This document shows, piece by piece, positions 17,279 to 26,090 of a stretch of DNA of 64,000 bases. Origin of the DNA: Beutenbergia cavernae DSM 12333 (GTDB lineage Bacteria; Actinomycetota; Actinomycetes; Actinomycetales; Beutenbergiaceae); the NCBI RefSeq assembly GCF_000023105.1, contig NC_012669.1, forward strand, positions 868,001-932,000. Reading direction: 5' to 3'. The notes below the pieces were generated by a model. It was not told the DNA's origin. It ran no database searches and was given only the letters and a program-made list of their open reading frames with translations. Position numbers and translations under genes: made by a program. Position 1 is the first letter of the stretch, and each line of letters starts with the position of its first letter.

Positions 17279-17466
17279 TAGCAGCGGACGGACGGTCGCG
17301 TCAAGGGTCTGAGTCGCGGCTGCTCGCCGTCCTGCGGCCGGAAACGCTGGCGGGACAAGGGAAACGCCGAGTCGTCGGGGTGTCCGTCCCGTCGAGCTCA
17401 CGTGGCGCGCCGGCGCGCGGAGGTTGAAAGGACCGACGAACGTGTGCCACTCTGCGCGTCAGCCGA

Positions 17467-17478
17467 GCAACCGGTTCC
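17467..17478. promoter_or_regulatory. second LacI-type operator, in front of the regulator gene
   Basis: GCAACCGGTTCC matches the 17267 palindrome at 10 of 12 positions and sits 18 bp before the regulator's GTG, suggesting autoregulation. Confidence 0.5.
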
Positions 17479-17496
17479 TGGGACGAGGGAGGGCTT

Positions 17497-18495
17497 GTGA
17501 ACCGACCCCCGACGATCCGCGACGTCGCCGCCACGGCAGGTGTCTCACCCGCCACCGTGTCACGCGTGATGAACGGCAGCGCCTCGGTCGACGTCGCTCT
17601 CGCGCAGCGTGTCCAGACCGCTGCGGCGGACCTCGGTTACGTCGGCAACATGGTGGCGCGGCACCTCGCCACCGGGCGGACCCAGACGATCGGGCTGCTG
17701 GTGCCGGACCTCGGGAACCCCACGTTCCAGGCGGCGCTGCGGGGACTCTCGCACGCGGCTGCTCGCGCGGACTACCGCGTGGTCGTCGCCGACTCGGAGG
17801 AGAACGTCGACGAGGAGGCGATCCTTGCGGCGGAGCTCCGACGGCGCTGCGACGCGCTCGTCCTGTGCGCACCGCGCATGCCGGTCGAGGACCTCGAACG
17901 GCTCGTTCCGACTCTCGATCCGGTGGTCCTCGTCAATCGTCGCGGAGTGGGCGGCGCACCGTCGCTCCGTGTGGACTACGCGGCCGGGGTCCGTGCCCTC
18001 GTCGGGCACCTCACGTCGCTCGGCCACCGGCGTCTCGCGTTCCTCGCCGGGCCGCCGTTGAGCGTCTCGAACCGGGTCCGGGCGCAGGAGCTGCGACGGC
18101 TGGTGGCCGTCGACGGCCTCGAGCTCACCGAGATCCCGTGCGGCGCCATGTTCGAGGACGGGCACGCCGCCGGCCCGGCAGCGTTGGCCTCGGGTGCGAC
18201 GGGCATCGTCTGCTACAACGACCTCGTCGCCATGGGCCTGCTCGGCGCGCTCACGGAGACGGGCGTGGCGGTCCCGGACGCCGTGTCGGTGGTCGGCTTC
18301 GACGACATCCCGTTCGCGCGGTACGCCTCGCCGCCGCTGACCACGATGTCCGTGCCGCAGGCCGAGCTCGGCGCCGCGGCCTGGGAGCGCGTCGCGGCGC
18401 TCCTCGCGGGCCGGGAGGCCGGGCACGACGTGGCCTTCCTGCCTCGGCTGGAGGCGCGGGGGAGCACCGGCGCGGCGCCTGCGGCAGCTGGGTGA
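17497..18495 (+). CDS. LacI-family regulator of the uronate locus
   Basis: A 332-aa repressor. Residues 5-28 form the helix-turn-helix (TIRDVAATAGVSPATVSRVM) and the hinge helix region follows at NMVARHLATG. The rest is a periplasmic-binding-protein-like sensor starting TIGLLVPDLGNPTF, with VVGFDDIPFARYASPPLTT near the C-terminus. The GTG start at 17497 has a purine-rich site (GAGGGAGGG) upstream. It is transcribed away from the binding-protein gene. Two matching palindromes lie between them, so it probably represses both itself and the operon until an uronate-derived ligand binds. Confidence 0.9.
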   Translation: MNRPPTIRDVAATAGVSPATVSRVMNGSASVDVALAQRVQTAAADLGYVGNMVARHLATGRTQTIGLLVPDLGNPTFQAALRGLSHAAARADYRVVVADSEENVDEEAILAAELRRRCDALVLCAPRMPVEDLERLVPTLDPVVLVNRRGVGGAPSLRVDYAAGVRALVGHLTSLGHRRLAFLAGPPLSVSNRVRAQELRRLVAVDGLELTEIPCGAMFEDGHAAGPAALASGATGIVCYNDLVAMGLLGALTETGVAVPDAVSVVGFDDIPFARYASPPLTTMSVPQAELGAAAWERVAALLAGREAGHDVAFLPRLEARGSTGAAPAAAG

Positions 18496-18575
18496 GGCCC
18501 TCGTCCTGACCTCCCGGACGCAAGCCCGGCCCCCACCCCCGCCTCTGCACCGGCCGAGCGACACCCTCGCGCACA

Positions 18576-18652
18576 GTGAAACGATCCATAGGTCGCGAAT
18601 GGTCGCCGGGCACGCCTCTGAGCGACCGTTCGCGACCTATGGATCGTTTCAC
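18576..18652. repeat. long intergenic inverted repeat, family member 1
   Basis: Arms 18576-18606 and 18622-18652 are 31 nt each with a single T:G mismatch and a 15-nt loop. Each arm begins GTGAAACGATCCATAGGT on its own strand. It lies between two convergent genes (LacI and otsB). The arm is clearly related to the one at 39282, with 23 of 31 positions identical. Confidence 0.9.
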
Positions 18653-18759
18653 GCCCGGCGAAGGCCCGGGAGGCATGTCGCCGTCGCGGGCTCGCGGGGG
18701 AGTACAGGTGCGGCGCCCGACGCCGTTGAGTGAGGTCGACCCGGGGCGGTGAGGACCGC

Positions 18760-19596
18760 TCAGCGGGCCCGGGCGTCGGCGAGCTCGGTGAGCAGGGCGG
18801 CGATGTCGTCGCAGCCCGAGACCGTGTACGCAGCGGCCGTCGCACCCGAGCCGACCTTGATCCCGAGGTCGTCGCCGCCGAGCGCGGCGAGCGCGTGCTC
18901 GTCGGTGACGTCGTCACCCGCGAAGAGCACGGGCACCGCGGCGGCACCGACGCCCCGGGTGACCTGCTCGCGCAGCCGCCGGACGGCGTCGCCCTTGTTC
19001 GCGGCGATCACCGGCAGCTCCACCACTCCCTTCCCGCGCAGCGCGTGCACGTCGCGCCACGTGGCTGGGCCGGCGAGCGCTGCCGTGGTGGCGGCAGCGG
19101 CGTCGTCGTCGGACGCCGTACGCGTGTGCAGGACGGCGGACGCCGGCTTGTGCTCGACCCACACCCCGTCGAGGGGTTCCGCTATCGCGTCGAGCTCCGC
19201 CCCGACGGCGTCGCGCAGCCGCTGCTGCTCGGCCGAGAGCGCCAGCGGTTGCGCGATCACGTCGCCGTCGGCCCCGATCTCGCCGACCTCGCCCCCGTGG
19301 CTGCCCATGAGGATCGTGTGCGGCGGCGGCGCGGCCAGGGCGCGCAGGTCGGCGAGCGGCCGCCCGGAGATGATCGCGAGGTGGACGCCGTCGTCGGCGG
19401 CCAGGCGCGCGAGGGCCGCCGCGGACGCCGGGAGAGTGCGCGACGCCGCCGGATCGTCCTGCAGCGGCGAGAGCACACCGTCGAAGTCGAGGGCGACGAC
19501 GACGTCCCGCGCGTTCGCGAACGCCCGCACCGCTCTAGCGACGTCGGGGGCGAGGCGCGCGGCGCCGTCGTCGACGGCGGGACGGGGATCAGACAT
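18760..19596 (-). CDS. otsB: trehalose-6-phosphate phosphatase
   Basis: A 278-aa HAD-superfamily phosphatase that releases trehalose from trehalose 6-phosphate. Motif I is VALDFDGVLSPL with the two catalytic aspartates. Motif II is in AIISGRPL, and the late block is VLFAGDDVTDEHALAAL. The cap domain lies between. The ATG overlaps the end of otsA by 8 bp, so the two steps of trehalose synthesis are made from one message. Trehalose is an osmoprotectant and cell-envelope precursor in actinobacteria. Confidence 0.93.
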   Translation of the reverse strand: MSDPRPAVDDGAARLAPDVARAVRAFANARDVVVALDFDGVLSPLQDDPAASRTLPASAAALARLAADDGVHLAIISGRPLADLRALAAPPPHTILMGSHGGEVGEIGADGDVIAQPLALSAEQQRLRDAVGAELDAIAEPLDGVWVEHKPASAVLHTRTASDDDAAAATTAALAGPATWRDVHALRGKGVVELPVIAANKGDAVRRLREQVTRGVGAAAVPVLFAGDDVTDEHALAALGGDDLGIKVGSGATAAAYTVSGCDDIAALLTELADARAR

Positions 19597-21028
19597 GGCT
19601 GTCGCGCCGCGGCGTCGCGGTCAGCACGGACAGGAACGAGTCCGCCCAGTGCTGCACGTCGTTGTCCAGCACCCGCTTGCGCAGGGCGCGCATCCGCCGT
19701 CGGCGCTCCTTCGGCTCCATCTCGATCGCCCGGACGATCGCCTGCTTCACGCCGTCGATGTCGTGCGGGTTGACGAGCAGCGCCTGCGACAGCTCGTCGG
19801 CGGCGCCGGCGAACTCCGACAGCACGAGCACGCCGCCCAGGTCCGTCCGCGCGGCGACGTACTCCTTCGCCACGAGGTTCATCCCGTCGCGCAGGGCCGT
19901 CACGAGCATGACGTCGCTCGCGAGGTAGAGAGCGACCATCTCCTCCGTCGGGTACGAGTGGTGCAGGTAGTGCACGGCCGGCCGGCCCATCACGCCGTAG
20001 TCGCCGTTGATGCGGCCGACGGTGCCCTCCACCTCGTCGCGCAGCACCCGGTACTGCTCGACGCGTTCCCGCGACGGGCTGGCCACCTGCACCAGCGTCG
20101 TCTCCGGCGCGGTGAGCGCGCCGTCGCGCAGCAGCTCCCCGAACGCCTTGAGCCGGTGGCCGATGCCCTTCGTGTAGTCGAGGCGGTCGACGCCGAGCAT
20201 GAGCACGTCCGGATCGCCCAGCTCGTGCCGGATCTCCACGGCCCGCCGCATGACCGGCTCCGTCTGCGCGAGCTCGCTGATGGCCAGCGCGTCGATGGAG
20301 ATCGGGAACGCGGCGGCGCGGACGTGCCGCTCCGGGCGCGCCCACCGGCTGCCGATCGTCACGACCTGGCCGCGCGTCGTGAGGTCCGTCAGGCGGCGCA
20401 CGGAGCGGAGGAAGTTCGCGGCGTCAGAGCCTCGCTGGAAGCCGACGAGGTCTGCCCCGAGCAGCCCCTCCACGATCTGCTTGCGCCACGGGAGCTGGCT
20501 GAAGATCTCCGGCGACGGGAACGGGATGTGGTTGAAGAACCCGATCCGCACGTCCGGGCGCAGGGTGCGCAGCATCGACGGCACGAGCTGGAGCTGGTAG
20601 TCGTGCACCCAGACCGTGCCACCCTCCGCGGCGACCTCAGCGGCGGCGTGCGCGAAGCGTCGGTTGATCGTGACGTAGGAGTTCCACCACAGGCGGTGGT
20701 ACTCGGGGTCGACGATCACGTCGTGGTAGAGCGGCCAGAGAGTCCCGTTCGAGAGGCCCTCGTAGTACTCCTCGACCTCCTGCCCCGAGAGCGGCACCGG
20801 ACAGAGGCGCATGCCGTCGGCGTCGAACGGGTCGAGCGTGAGGTCCGGGGTCCCGGACCACCCGACCCACGCGCCGTCCTGCTTCTGCATGACGGGCTGC
20901 AGCGCGCTGACGAGCCCCCCTGGCGAGCGTGACCAGGAGATCTCCCCCTCGCGCCCCTCGTCGGGAACGCTCACGTCCACAGGGAGGCGGTTGGCGACGA
21001 CGACGAACTCGTGCGGGCCGGACGGCAT
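19589..21028 (-). CDS. otsA: trehalose-6-phosphate synthase
   Basis: A 479-aa GT20 glycosyltransferase that joins a nucleotide-activated glucose to glucose 6-phosphate. The N-terminal VVVANRLPVD glycine/arginine motif is followed by WVHDYQLQLVPSMLR, GFFNHIPFPSPEIF, GVDRLDYTKGIGHRL and DGMNLVAKEYVAAR, all standard for OtsA. I used the ATG at 21028, which gives the usual length; the longer reading frame upstream is antisense to the kinase gene. It overlaps otsB and is divergent from the kinase gene. Confidence 0.95.
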   Translation of the reverse strand: MPSGPHEFVVVANRLPVDVSVPDEGREGEISWSRSPGGLVSALQPVMQKQDGAWVGWSGTPDLTLDPFDADGMRLCPVPLSGQEVEEYYEGLSNGTLWPLYHDVIVDPEYHRLWWNSYVTINRRFAHAAAEVAAEGGTVWVHDYQLQLVPSMLRTLRPDVRIGFFNHIPFPSPEIFSQLPWRKQIVEGLLGADLVGFQRGSDAANFLRSVRRLTDLTTRGQVVTIGSRWARPERHVRAAAFPISIDALAISELAQTEPVMRRAVEIRHELGDPDVLMLGVDRLDYTKGIGHRLKAFGELLRDGALTAPETTLVQVASPSRERVEQYRVLRDEVEGTVGRINGDYGVMGRPAVHYLHHSYPTEEMVALYLASDVMLVTALRDGMNLVAKEYVAARTDLGGVLVLSEFAGAADELSQALLVNPHDIDGVKQAIVRAIEMEPKERRRRMRALRKRVLDNDVQHWADSFLSVLTATPRRDSHV

Positions 21029-21138
21029 GAGTCTCCGATTCTGTTTTCCTCGATCGCGGTCCTCCAGCACTCGCTGGCGGAGTCTCGCTCGTGGGGGAGT
21101 AACCAGGGTAGTTCCCCGGCCGGGCCCGCGTCGGGCGT

Positions 21139-21144
21139 TACCTT
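21139..21144 (+). promoter_or_regulatory. -10 box of a probable leaderless kinase mRNA
   Basis: TACCTT lies 7 nt before the ATG at 21152, and no ribosome-binding sequence is present. Confidence 0.45.
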
Positions 21145-21151
21145 GACGTGC

Positions 21152-22915
21152 ATGGACGGTGGGGTGGCGCCAGCGGACTCCCCCCGCGCTCGTGGGCCGG
21201 GGAGGGAGGTCGGCGGCTACCGGCTGCTCGAACGGATCGGCTCGGGCGGCATGGGCACCGTGTACGCGGCGCTCGACGCCGACGACCGCCGCGTCGCGAT
21301 CAAGCTGCTCCACCCCGCGTTCAGCGCGGACCCGTCCGCCCGGGAACGGCTGCGGCGCGAGGTGGCGAGCCTGCACCGGGTGCGCGGGCCGCACGTGGCC
21401 CGCGTGCTGGACGCCGAGGCGGACGCCGAGGAGGCGTTCGTCGTCACGGAGCTCGTGGACGGCCTGACGCTCGAGGAGTCGATCCGCGAGGCGGGCCCGT
21501 TCGTGCCCGTCGACCTGCACCCCCTGGCGCTGGGGCTCGCCGACGCGCTGGCGTCGATCCACGGCGCCGGCGTCGTGCACCGCGACCTCAAGCCGGGCAA
21601 CGTGATGGTGACCGACGACGGCCCCGTGCTCATCGACTTCGGCATCGCGCAGGTGGCCGACGACGTCCGGCTCACCACGACGGGCTTCGTCACGGGGACG
21701 CCGGGGTACCTGGATCCCGCGGTCATGGCCGGCGAGGACGTCGGGGAGGCCGGCGACTGGTTCGGCTGGGCCGCCGTGCTGCTGTACGCGGCCACGGGGC
21801 GGCCGCCGTTCGGGCGCGGGCCGATGGGCGCCGTCGTCGCCCGCGTCGCCGCCGGCACGCTCGACACCGACGGACTGAGCGCCTCGGTGGCCGCGGCGTT
21901 CGCGCGCGCGCTCGACCCGGACCCGGCCGCCCGCCCGGACCACGCGGTGCTCCTCGGCGCGCTCGAGGACTCCTCGCTCGGACGCGAGCCGACGATCGTC
22001 GTCCGCCCGCACCCGAGCACCGAGGAGGACGCCACGTCCCTCGTGCCGCCACCCACCGGTACGACGGCGATGTTTCCCGCCCGGTCCGACGGGCTCGCGC
22101 CGACGGCTGTCGGCTGGCCCGTGCCGGCTGCGCCGCCGCCGGTCCCGCCGGCCGCGCAGCCGCCCGCGCCACCACCACCTGCGCGGCCGTTCGCCGGTGC
22201 CGGTGTCGGTGCCGGTGCCGCCGAGCCGCCGACCTGGGCCCAGCCGCCGTCCGCCTGGTCTCCCGTCGACACCGGCACGTGGCCCGTCGAGGAGCCGACT
22301 CCCGCGTGGGCGCTGCCGGCCGCCGCCCGACCGGGTCTCGTCGTCGCCGGCTGGGCGGCGCTCGCTGCGCTCGCGGCCGTCTGGCCGGGCCCGGCGGTGG
22401 TGATCGCGGTGGCCGGCCTCGTGGTGAGCGGGGCCGTGGGGGTCGCGGCGTTCGCGACGCGCGCGCGACGCCTGCGGCGCGGGGTGCGCCGAACGGATGC
22501 GGTCCGGGCCGCGGCGGCGTCTCCGTGGTACCTGGTGCGGGCCCTGCTCACCGCCCTGCCGGGGATCCTGCTCGGCGGTGTCGCGGCGGCGGCCACGTGG
22601 TGGCTGCTGGCCGCGCTCGCGTCGTCGGACGCGCTCGTGAGCGTGCGGGTGAGCGTCGGAGGTGCCGTGCTCGACGCCGTCGCGCGGGCGCTCGCGCTGG
22701 CCGTCGGGGCCGCTGTGGCGTGGTGGACGCCGTCGTCGGCGTGGGCACGGTCCGGAGCGCGGTCCGTGTGGGCGGCGTGGGCGCCGTCCCCGCGCGCGGT
22801 CCGGATCTGGCTCGGCGTGCTCGCGCTCGCCGTCGTCGGCGTCGTCATCGCCGTGCTCGTGGGCGACGCGGTGGTGTGGTCACCGCTCCCGGTGCCGCCG
22901 CAGCCGCAGCTCTGA
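21152..22915 (+). CDS. membrane-attached serine/threonine protein kinase
   Basis: A 587-aa Hanks-type kinase. The catalytic domain spans about 22-285: P-loop IGSGGMGTVY, ATP-anchoring K51, catalytic loop HRDLKPGN (143-150), DFG at 162-164, and TPGYLDPA in place of the usual TPxYMAPE. A Pro-rich linker (about 330-400) leads to a C-terminal region with roughly five hydrophobic segments. Extracellular PASTA repeats are absent, so it is not a PknB-type wall sensor. The kinase domain should be cytoplasmic. A long inverted repeat follows 14 nt after the stop. Confidence 0.9.
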   Translation: MDGGVAPADSPRARGPGREVGGYRLLERIGSGGMGTVYAALDADDRRVAIKLLHPAFSADPSARERLRREVASLHRVRGPHVARVLDAEADAEEAFVVTELVDGLTLEESIREAGPFVPVDLHPLALGLADALASIHGAGVVHRDLKPGNVMVTDDGPVLIDFGIAQVADDVRLTTTGFVTGTPGYLDPAVMAGEDVGEAGDWFGWAAVLLYAATGRPPFGRGPMGAVVARVAAGTLDTDGLSASVAAAFARALDPDPAARPDHAVLLGALEDSSLGREPTIVVRPHPSTEEDATSLVPPPTGTTAMFPARSDGLAPTAVGWPVPAAPPPVPPAAQPPAPPPPARPFAGAGVGAGAAEPPTWAQPPSAWSPVDTGTWPVEEPTPAWALPAAARPGLVVAGWAALAALAAVWPGPAVVIAVAGLVVSGAVGVAAFATRARRLRRGVRRTDAVRAAAASPWYLVRALLTALPGILLGGVAAAATWWLLAALASSDALVSVRVSVGGAVLDAVARALALAVGAAVAWWTPSSAWARSGARSVWAAWAPSPRAVRIWLGVLALAVVGVVIAVLVGDAVVWSPLPVPPQPQL

Positions 22916-22929
22916 CCGGGCTCCTGCAC

Positions 22930-22991
22930 GTTGTGGGTGGGATCTCCGGGTCGCGTGAACGCTCACACGACCCGGAAATCACACCCACAAC
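22930..22991. repeat. long intergenic inverted repeat
   Basis: Arms 22930-22958 and 22963-22991 are 29 nt with three mismatches and a 4-nt ACGC loop. Arms begin GTTGTGGGTG. It lies 14 nt after the kinase stop and could end transcription there. Confidence 0.85.
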
Positions 22992-23019
22992 CGGGACTGG
23001 TACGCCCAGCCGCGCCCCG

Positions 23020-23025
23020 TAGACT
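23020..23025 (+). promoter_or_regulatory. -10 box of a probable leaderless mRNA
   Basis: TAGACT lies 7 nt before the GTG at 23033, with no ribosome-binding sequence. Confidence 0.45.
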
Positions 23026-23032
23026 CACGCGC

Positions 23033-23533
23033 GTGTCCCGGCCCCTCAGGTCCGTCCGCGCGCGCCCCGGCGCGCTCGCGATGCTGCCGGCCGCCGTCGT
23101 CGTGCTCGTGCTGCCGGCACTCGCGGCGGTGAGCGGCGGGCTGGTGCAGCTGCGGGCCTGCGTCCCGGGAGACGGCGTGACCGGCTGGCTCGGCGCGCAC
23201 CTGGCGCTCCTGCGGCCGGACCCTGCCTGCCCGGACGGAACGCTGGCGCCGCACGCGGGCACGATGCTCGCCGTCGTCGGCACCCTCGCGTTGCCGGCGC
23301 TGCTCGCCCACCTCGGTCTCCTGGTGGCGCTGGCCTCGTTCGGGCGGCTGCTCGTGGCCGGCGCGCGGGTCGTGGCGGCGCTCGTCGCTGGGTTCGTGGC
23401 CCGGATCCCGACGGTCGTGCCCGTGGGGCGCGTGCGGCGCGTGCGGTACTGGTGCGCACGTGTGGTCCAGGCTGTGACGCGGCCGGCGGCCGACCTCGCC
23501 GCGGGCCGCGGGCCGCCGGCGCTCGCCGGCTGA
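23033..23533 (+). CDS. small membrane protein, function unknown
   Basis: A 166-aa protein I do not recognise. A basic N-terminus precedes one membrane segment (about 15-37, MLPAAVVVLVLPALAAVSGG). A short loop with two cysteines follows, then a second long hydrophobic stretch (about 78-125), and a basic Arg-rich tail. The topology suggests two to three membrane passes with the tail inside. The GTG is positioned directly behind a -10 box. It sits between a kinase and a DsbA-like gene, but nothing ties it to either. Codon use matches the neighbours. Confidence 0.65.
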   Translation: MSRPLRSVRARPGALAMLPAAVVVLVLPALAAVSGGLVQLRACVPGDGVTGWLGAHLALLRPDPACPDGTLAPHAGTMLAVVGTLALPALLAHLGLLVALASFGRLLVAGARVVAALVAGFVARIPTVVPVGRVRRVRYWCARVVQAVTRPAADLAAGRGPPALAG

Positions 23534-23628
23534 GCACCACGCCGCCGGCCCACACCCCAGCCCCGCCCCGCGCGTCATGCGCACACGACTCCGGGCGCCG
23601 TCGCGCCCGTCCCCACCCGAGGAAACCC

Positions 23629-24579
23629 ATGGCCGAGAACGACAAGTCCAAGTCCACCAGACCGAACGGATCACCCGCCTCGAAGCCCGGCAGCTCCCGG
23701 CCGGGCGCGAAGCTCTCGAAGGCGGAGCGCCGCGACGCCGCCCGTCGCGAGGCGGAGCGCCTCCGCGCCGCCCAGGCGAAGCGGGAGAAGCGGAACCGCT
23801 GGATCCTCTTCAGCGCGCTCGGCGTCGTCGCTGTGCTCATCGCCGTCGCCGCCGTCGTGATCATCCAGCAGGCGAACCGCACGCTGCTCAGTGACTTCGA
23901 GGGCGCCACTCCGGCCGGCAGCGACCTGCACGGGGGCATCCCTGTGGGCGCCGAGGGCGCTGGCACGCCGAACGAGGACGCGCCCGTCGTCCAGGTGTAC
24001 CTCGACTTCATGTGCCCCTACTGCGGGCAGTTCGAGGACGCCAACGCCGCCGACCTCGACGCGCTGCGCGAGGCCGGCGAGATCACCGTGACGTACCACC
24101 CGGTCTCGAACCTGGACCGGCTCTCGATGGACACCCAGTACTCCACGCGGACGGCGAACGCCGCGGCCACCGTCGCGGACGCGGCGCCCGAGGCGTTCGT
24201 GCCGTTCATGAACGGCCTGTTCGCGCAGCAGCCGGCGGAGAACACGGAGGGCCTCACCGACGAGCAGATCGGCCAGATCGCGCTCGACGCCGGGGTCCCG
24301 CAGGACGTCGTCGACACGTTCGCCGACGGCACGTTCAACGAGTGGGTCGGTCTGGCGTCGCAGCAGGCCGGTCGCGACGGCGCGACGGGGACCCCGACGG
24401 TGTTCGTGGACGGCGAGAAGCTGCCGGGCGACGTCGACATCTACACGCCGGGGGTCCTGGCGGCGTGGTTCGCCACCGAGGAGGGGATCGGCCCGGTGGA
24501 CCCGGCCGCGACCCCGTCCGACGAGCCGAGCGAGGAGACGACGCCGGAGCCGACGGAGACGGCGAGCGTCGCCGACTGA
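23629..24579 (+). CDS. membrane-anchored DsbA-family thiol:disulfide protein
   Basis: A 316-aa protein. Residues 1-60 are highly charged and cytoplasmic (AERRDAARREAERLRAAQAK), probably helical. One membrane helix follows at about 63-85 (WILFSALGVVAVLIAVAAVV). The extracellular thioredoxin-fold domain has the CPYC redox motif in LDFMCPYCGQFE and the cis-proline loop TGTPTVFVDG. The C-terminal tail is rich in Pro, Glu and Thr. Such proteins form or isomerise disulfides in exported proteins. The ATG at 23629 follows a weak GAGGAAA site. A very strong hairpin begins 7 nt after the stop codon. Confidence 0.88.
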   Translation: MAENDKSKSTRPNGSPASKPGSSRPGAKLSKAERRDAARREAERLRAAQAKREKRNRWILFSALGVVAVLIAVAAVVIIQQANRTLLSDFEGATPAGSDLHGGIPVGAEGAGTPNEDAPVVQVYLDFMCPYCGQFEDANAADLDALREAGEITVTYHPVSNLDRLSMDTQYSTRTANAAATVADAAPEAFVPFMNGLFAQQPAENTEGLTDEQIGQIALDAGVPQDVVDTFADGTFNEWVGLASQQAGRDGATGTPTVFVDGEKLPGDVDIYTPGVLAAWFATEEGIGPVDPAATPSDEPSEETTPEPTETASVAD

Positions 24580-24585
24580 GCACCG

Positions 24586-24617
24586 GCCGGACGGCGGGCG
24601 TCGGCCCGCCGTCCGGC
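24586..24617 (+). terminator. strong hairpin terminator after the DsbA-like gene
   Basis: A perfect 14-bp stem (GCCGGACGGCGGGC with its complement) closes on a GTCG loop. An outer CACCG/CGGTG pairing extends it to about 24581-24624. There is no U-tract. Confidence 0.8.
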
Positions 24618-24707
24618 GCCGGTGGGCGAGGAGCCTCCCGGCGCCGGGACGCGACGCCCGATCTGGCAGACTCACGCTCGTCCGGACCGCACGCCGTGGC
24701 CGGGCGC

Positions 24708-24783
24708 GCCACCTTAGCTCAGCTGGTAGAGCACCCGCCTTGTAAGCGGACGGTCGTCGGTTCGATTCCGACAGGTGGCTCCA
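24708..24783 (+). tRNA. tRNA-Thr (anticodon UGU)
   Basis: A 76-nt cloverleaf with encoded CCA. The acceptor stem GCCACCT pairs with AGGTGGC. The D arm is GCTCAGCTGGTAGAGC and the anticodon loop CTTGTAA has TGT at 24741-24743. The T arm is GTCGGTTCGATTCCGAC. The outermost anticodon-stem pair appears to be a C-A mismatch. It reads ACA codons, which are rare here. The gene stands alone, converging on the XylR-type regulator, and I see no integrated element next to it. Confidence 0.93.
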
Positions 24784-24799
24784 CGAGACGACGGCGCTC

Positions 24800-26005
24800 T
24801 CACCGCTCGGTGGCCGCGCGCGTCCGCCGCTCGGGTGAGAACGCCTGACGGGGGACGGCGCCCGCGAGGTCGCGGCGGTAGCGCCCCGGGGATTTCCCCG
24901 TGTACTTCTTGAACGCGACGCCCATGTACTCGGAGTGGCTGAACTCCAGGCGTTCCGCGATCTGCGGGAGCGTCCAGTCGGTCGAGGACAGCAGCTCCGC
25001 CACGTGCCCCATCCGCACCCGGACGATCTCCCCGTGGACCGTACGCCCGAGCGTCTGCGCGAACCGGTGGTCGAGAGAACGCCGGGACAGCCCGACGTGC
25101 CGCAGCACCTCCTCGACTGCCAGGTTCTGGTCGGAACGGTCGCGGATGTACCGCAGGGCCTCGGCGACCAGCGGGTCGGAGACGGAGAAGATGTCCGACG
25201 ACTGCCGGGCGACGACGCGCAGCGGCTCGATCAGGCGCAGCCCGGGATCGAGCTCCCTGCCGCCCATCATGAGGTCGAGCATCTCGGCGGCGAGGTAGCC
25301 GGTCCGCGTGGTGTCGGGCTCGATGCTCGACAGCGCCGGTGAGGTGAGGGTGCCGACGAGCTCGTCGTTGTCGACCCCGAGGACGGCGACGGCGTCCGGG
25401 ACCGCCAGGTTCGCGATCTTGCAGCCCTCGAGCACCTCCTGCCCGGCGATGTCGTAGCAGGCGAGCACCCCGACGGGCTTCGGCAGCCCGCGCAGCCACT
25501 CGGCGAGCCGCTCCCGGTCGACGGCCCGCATCCCCGACGACTTCATCGCGAACGTCTGCGGTCGGTGGCCGAGCTCGCGGACGTAGTGCGAGTACCAGGT
25601 GCTGCGCTTGATCGACCAGGCGAACCGCTCGTCACCGCAGAAGGCGAAGTGGCGCAGACCGCGTTCGGTGAAGTGCTCGACGGCGAGGCGAGCGATGGCG
25701 CGGTCGTCCGTCTCCGCGCCGGGCAGCTCGGCGGCGAGCCGGCCGGCACTGAGGTCGACGGTGGGGAGGTCCAGGCGCCGGATGAACCGGGCCGTCTCCA
25801 CGTTCTCGATGCGGGCGAGCACCCCGTCGCCCTCCCAACCCTCGAGCCAGGAGAAGTCCGTCTCGTGCCGGCTGTGCTCGGCGAGATAGAGCGACCAGCC
25901 GGCGTCACCGGCGACGTACTTGCGCACACCGGCGAGGAGACCTCGAGCGTAGGCGTTGGACGTCTCGACGAGCAGGGCGACGTGACGGGTCCGACGCGGG
26001 GGCAT
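24800..26005 (-). CDS. XylR-type transcription regulator (sugar-sensor plus AraC domain)
   Basis: A 401-aa regulator. Residues 8-270 form a LacI/periplasmic-binding-like sensor (VALLVETSNAYARGLLAGV at the start, VAVLGVDNDELVGTLTSPALSSIEPD later). Residues ~285-385 are an AraC-type double helix-turn-helix (LRHVGLSRRSLDHRFAQTLG and LPQIAERLEFSHSEYMGVAFKKYTGKSPGRYRR). This is the E. coli XylR architecture. The ligand is some sugar, not necessarily xylose. It is divergent from the sugar operon at 26091, which it probably activates. The ATG lies 6 nt behind a TAGACT box, with no ribosome site. Confidence 0.88.
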   Translation of the reverse strand: MPPRRTRHVALLVETSNAYARGLLAGVRKYVAGDAGWSLYLAEHSRHETDFSWLEGWEGDGVLARIENVETARFIRRLDLPTVDLSAGRLAAELPGAETDDRAIARLAVEHFTERGLRHFAFCGDERFAWSIKRSTWYSHYVRELGHRPQTFAMKSSGMRAVDRERLAEWLRGLPKPVGVLACYDIAGQEVLEGCKIANLAVPDAVAVLGVDNDELVGTLTSPALSSIEPDTTRTGYLAAEMLDLMMGGRELDPGLRLIEPLRVVARQSSDIFSVSDPLVAEALRYIRDRSDQNLAVEEVLRHVGLSRRSLDHRFAQTLGRTVHGEIVRVRMGHVAELLSSTDWTLPQIAERLEFSHSEYMGVAFKKYTGKSPGRYRRDLAGAVPRQAFSPERRTRAATER

Positions 26006-26011
26006 GCCAGA

Positions 26012-26017
26012 AGTCTA
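26012..26017 (-). promoter_or_regulatory. -10 box of a probable leaderless regulator mRNA
   Basis: Read on the minus strand, TAGACT is followed by 6 nt and the ATG at 26005, with no ribosome-binding sequence. Confidence 0.45.
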
Positions 26018-26090
26018 ATGATTCATGCTGGATATCGCATCGTCCCTCCCGGGCTCTCCTCCGTAGCGTTGCTCTCGAGATTGGAGGTCG

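Noticed and set aside
24708-24783. Integrated element at the tRNA-Thr gene
   Set aside because: No integrase and no partial tRNA copy is visible nearby; the next genes are a chromosomal sugar locus.
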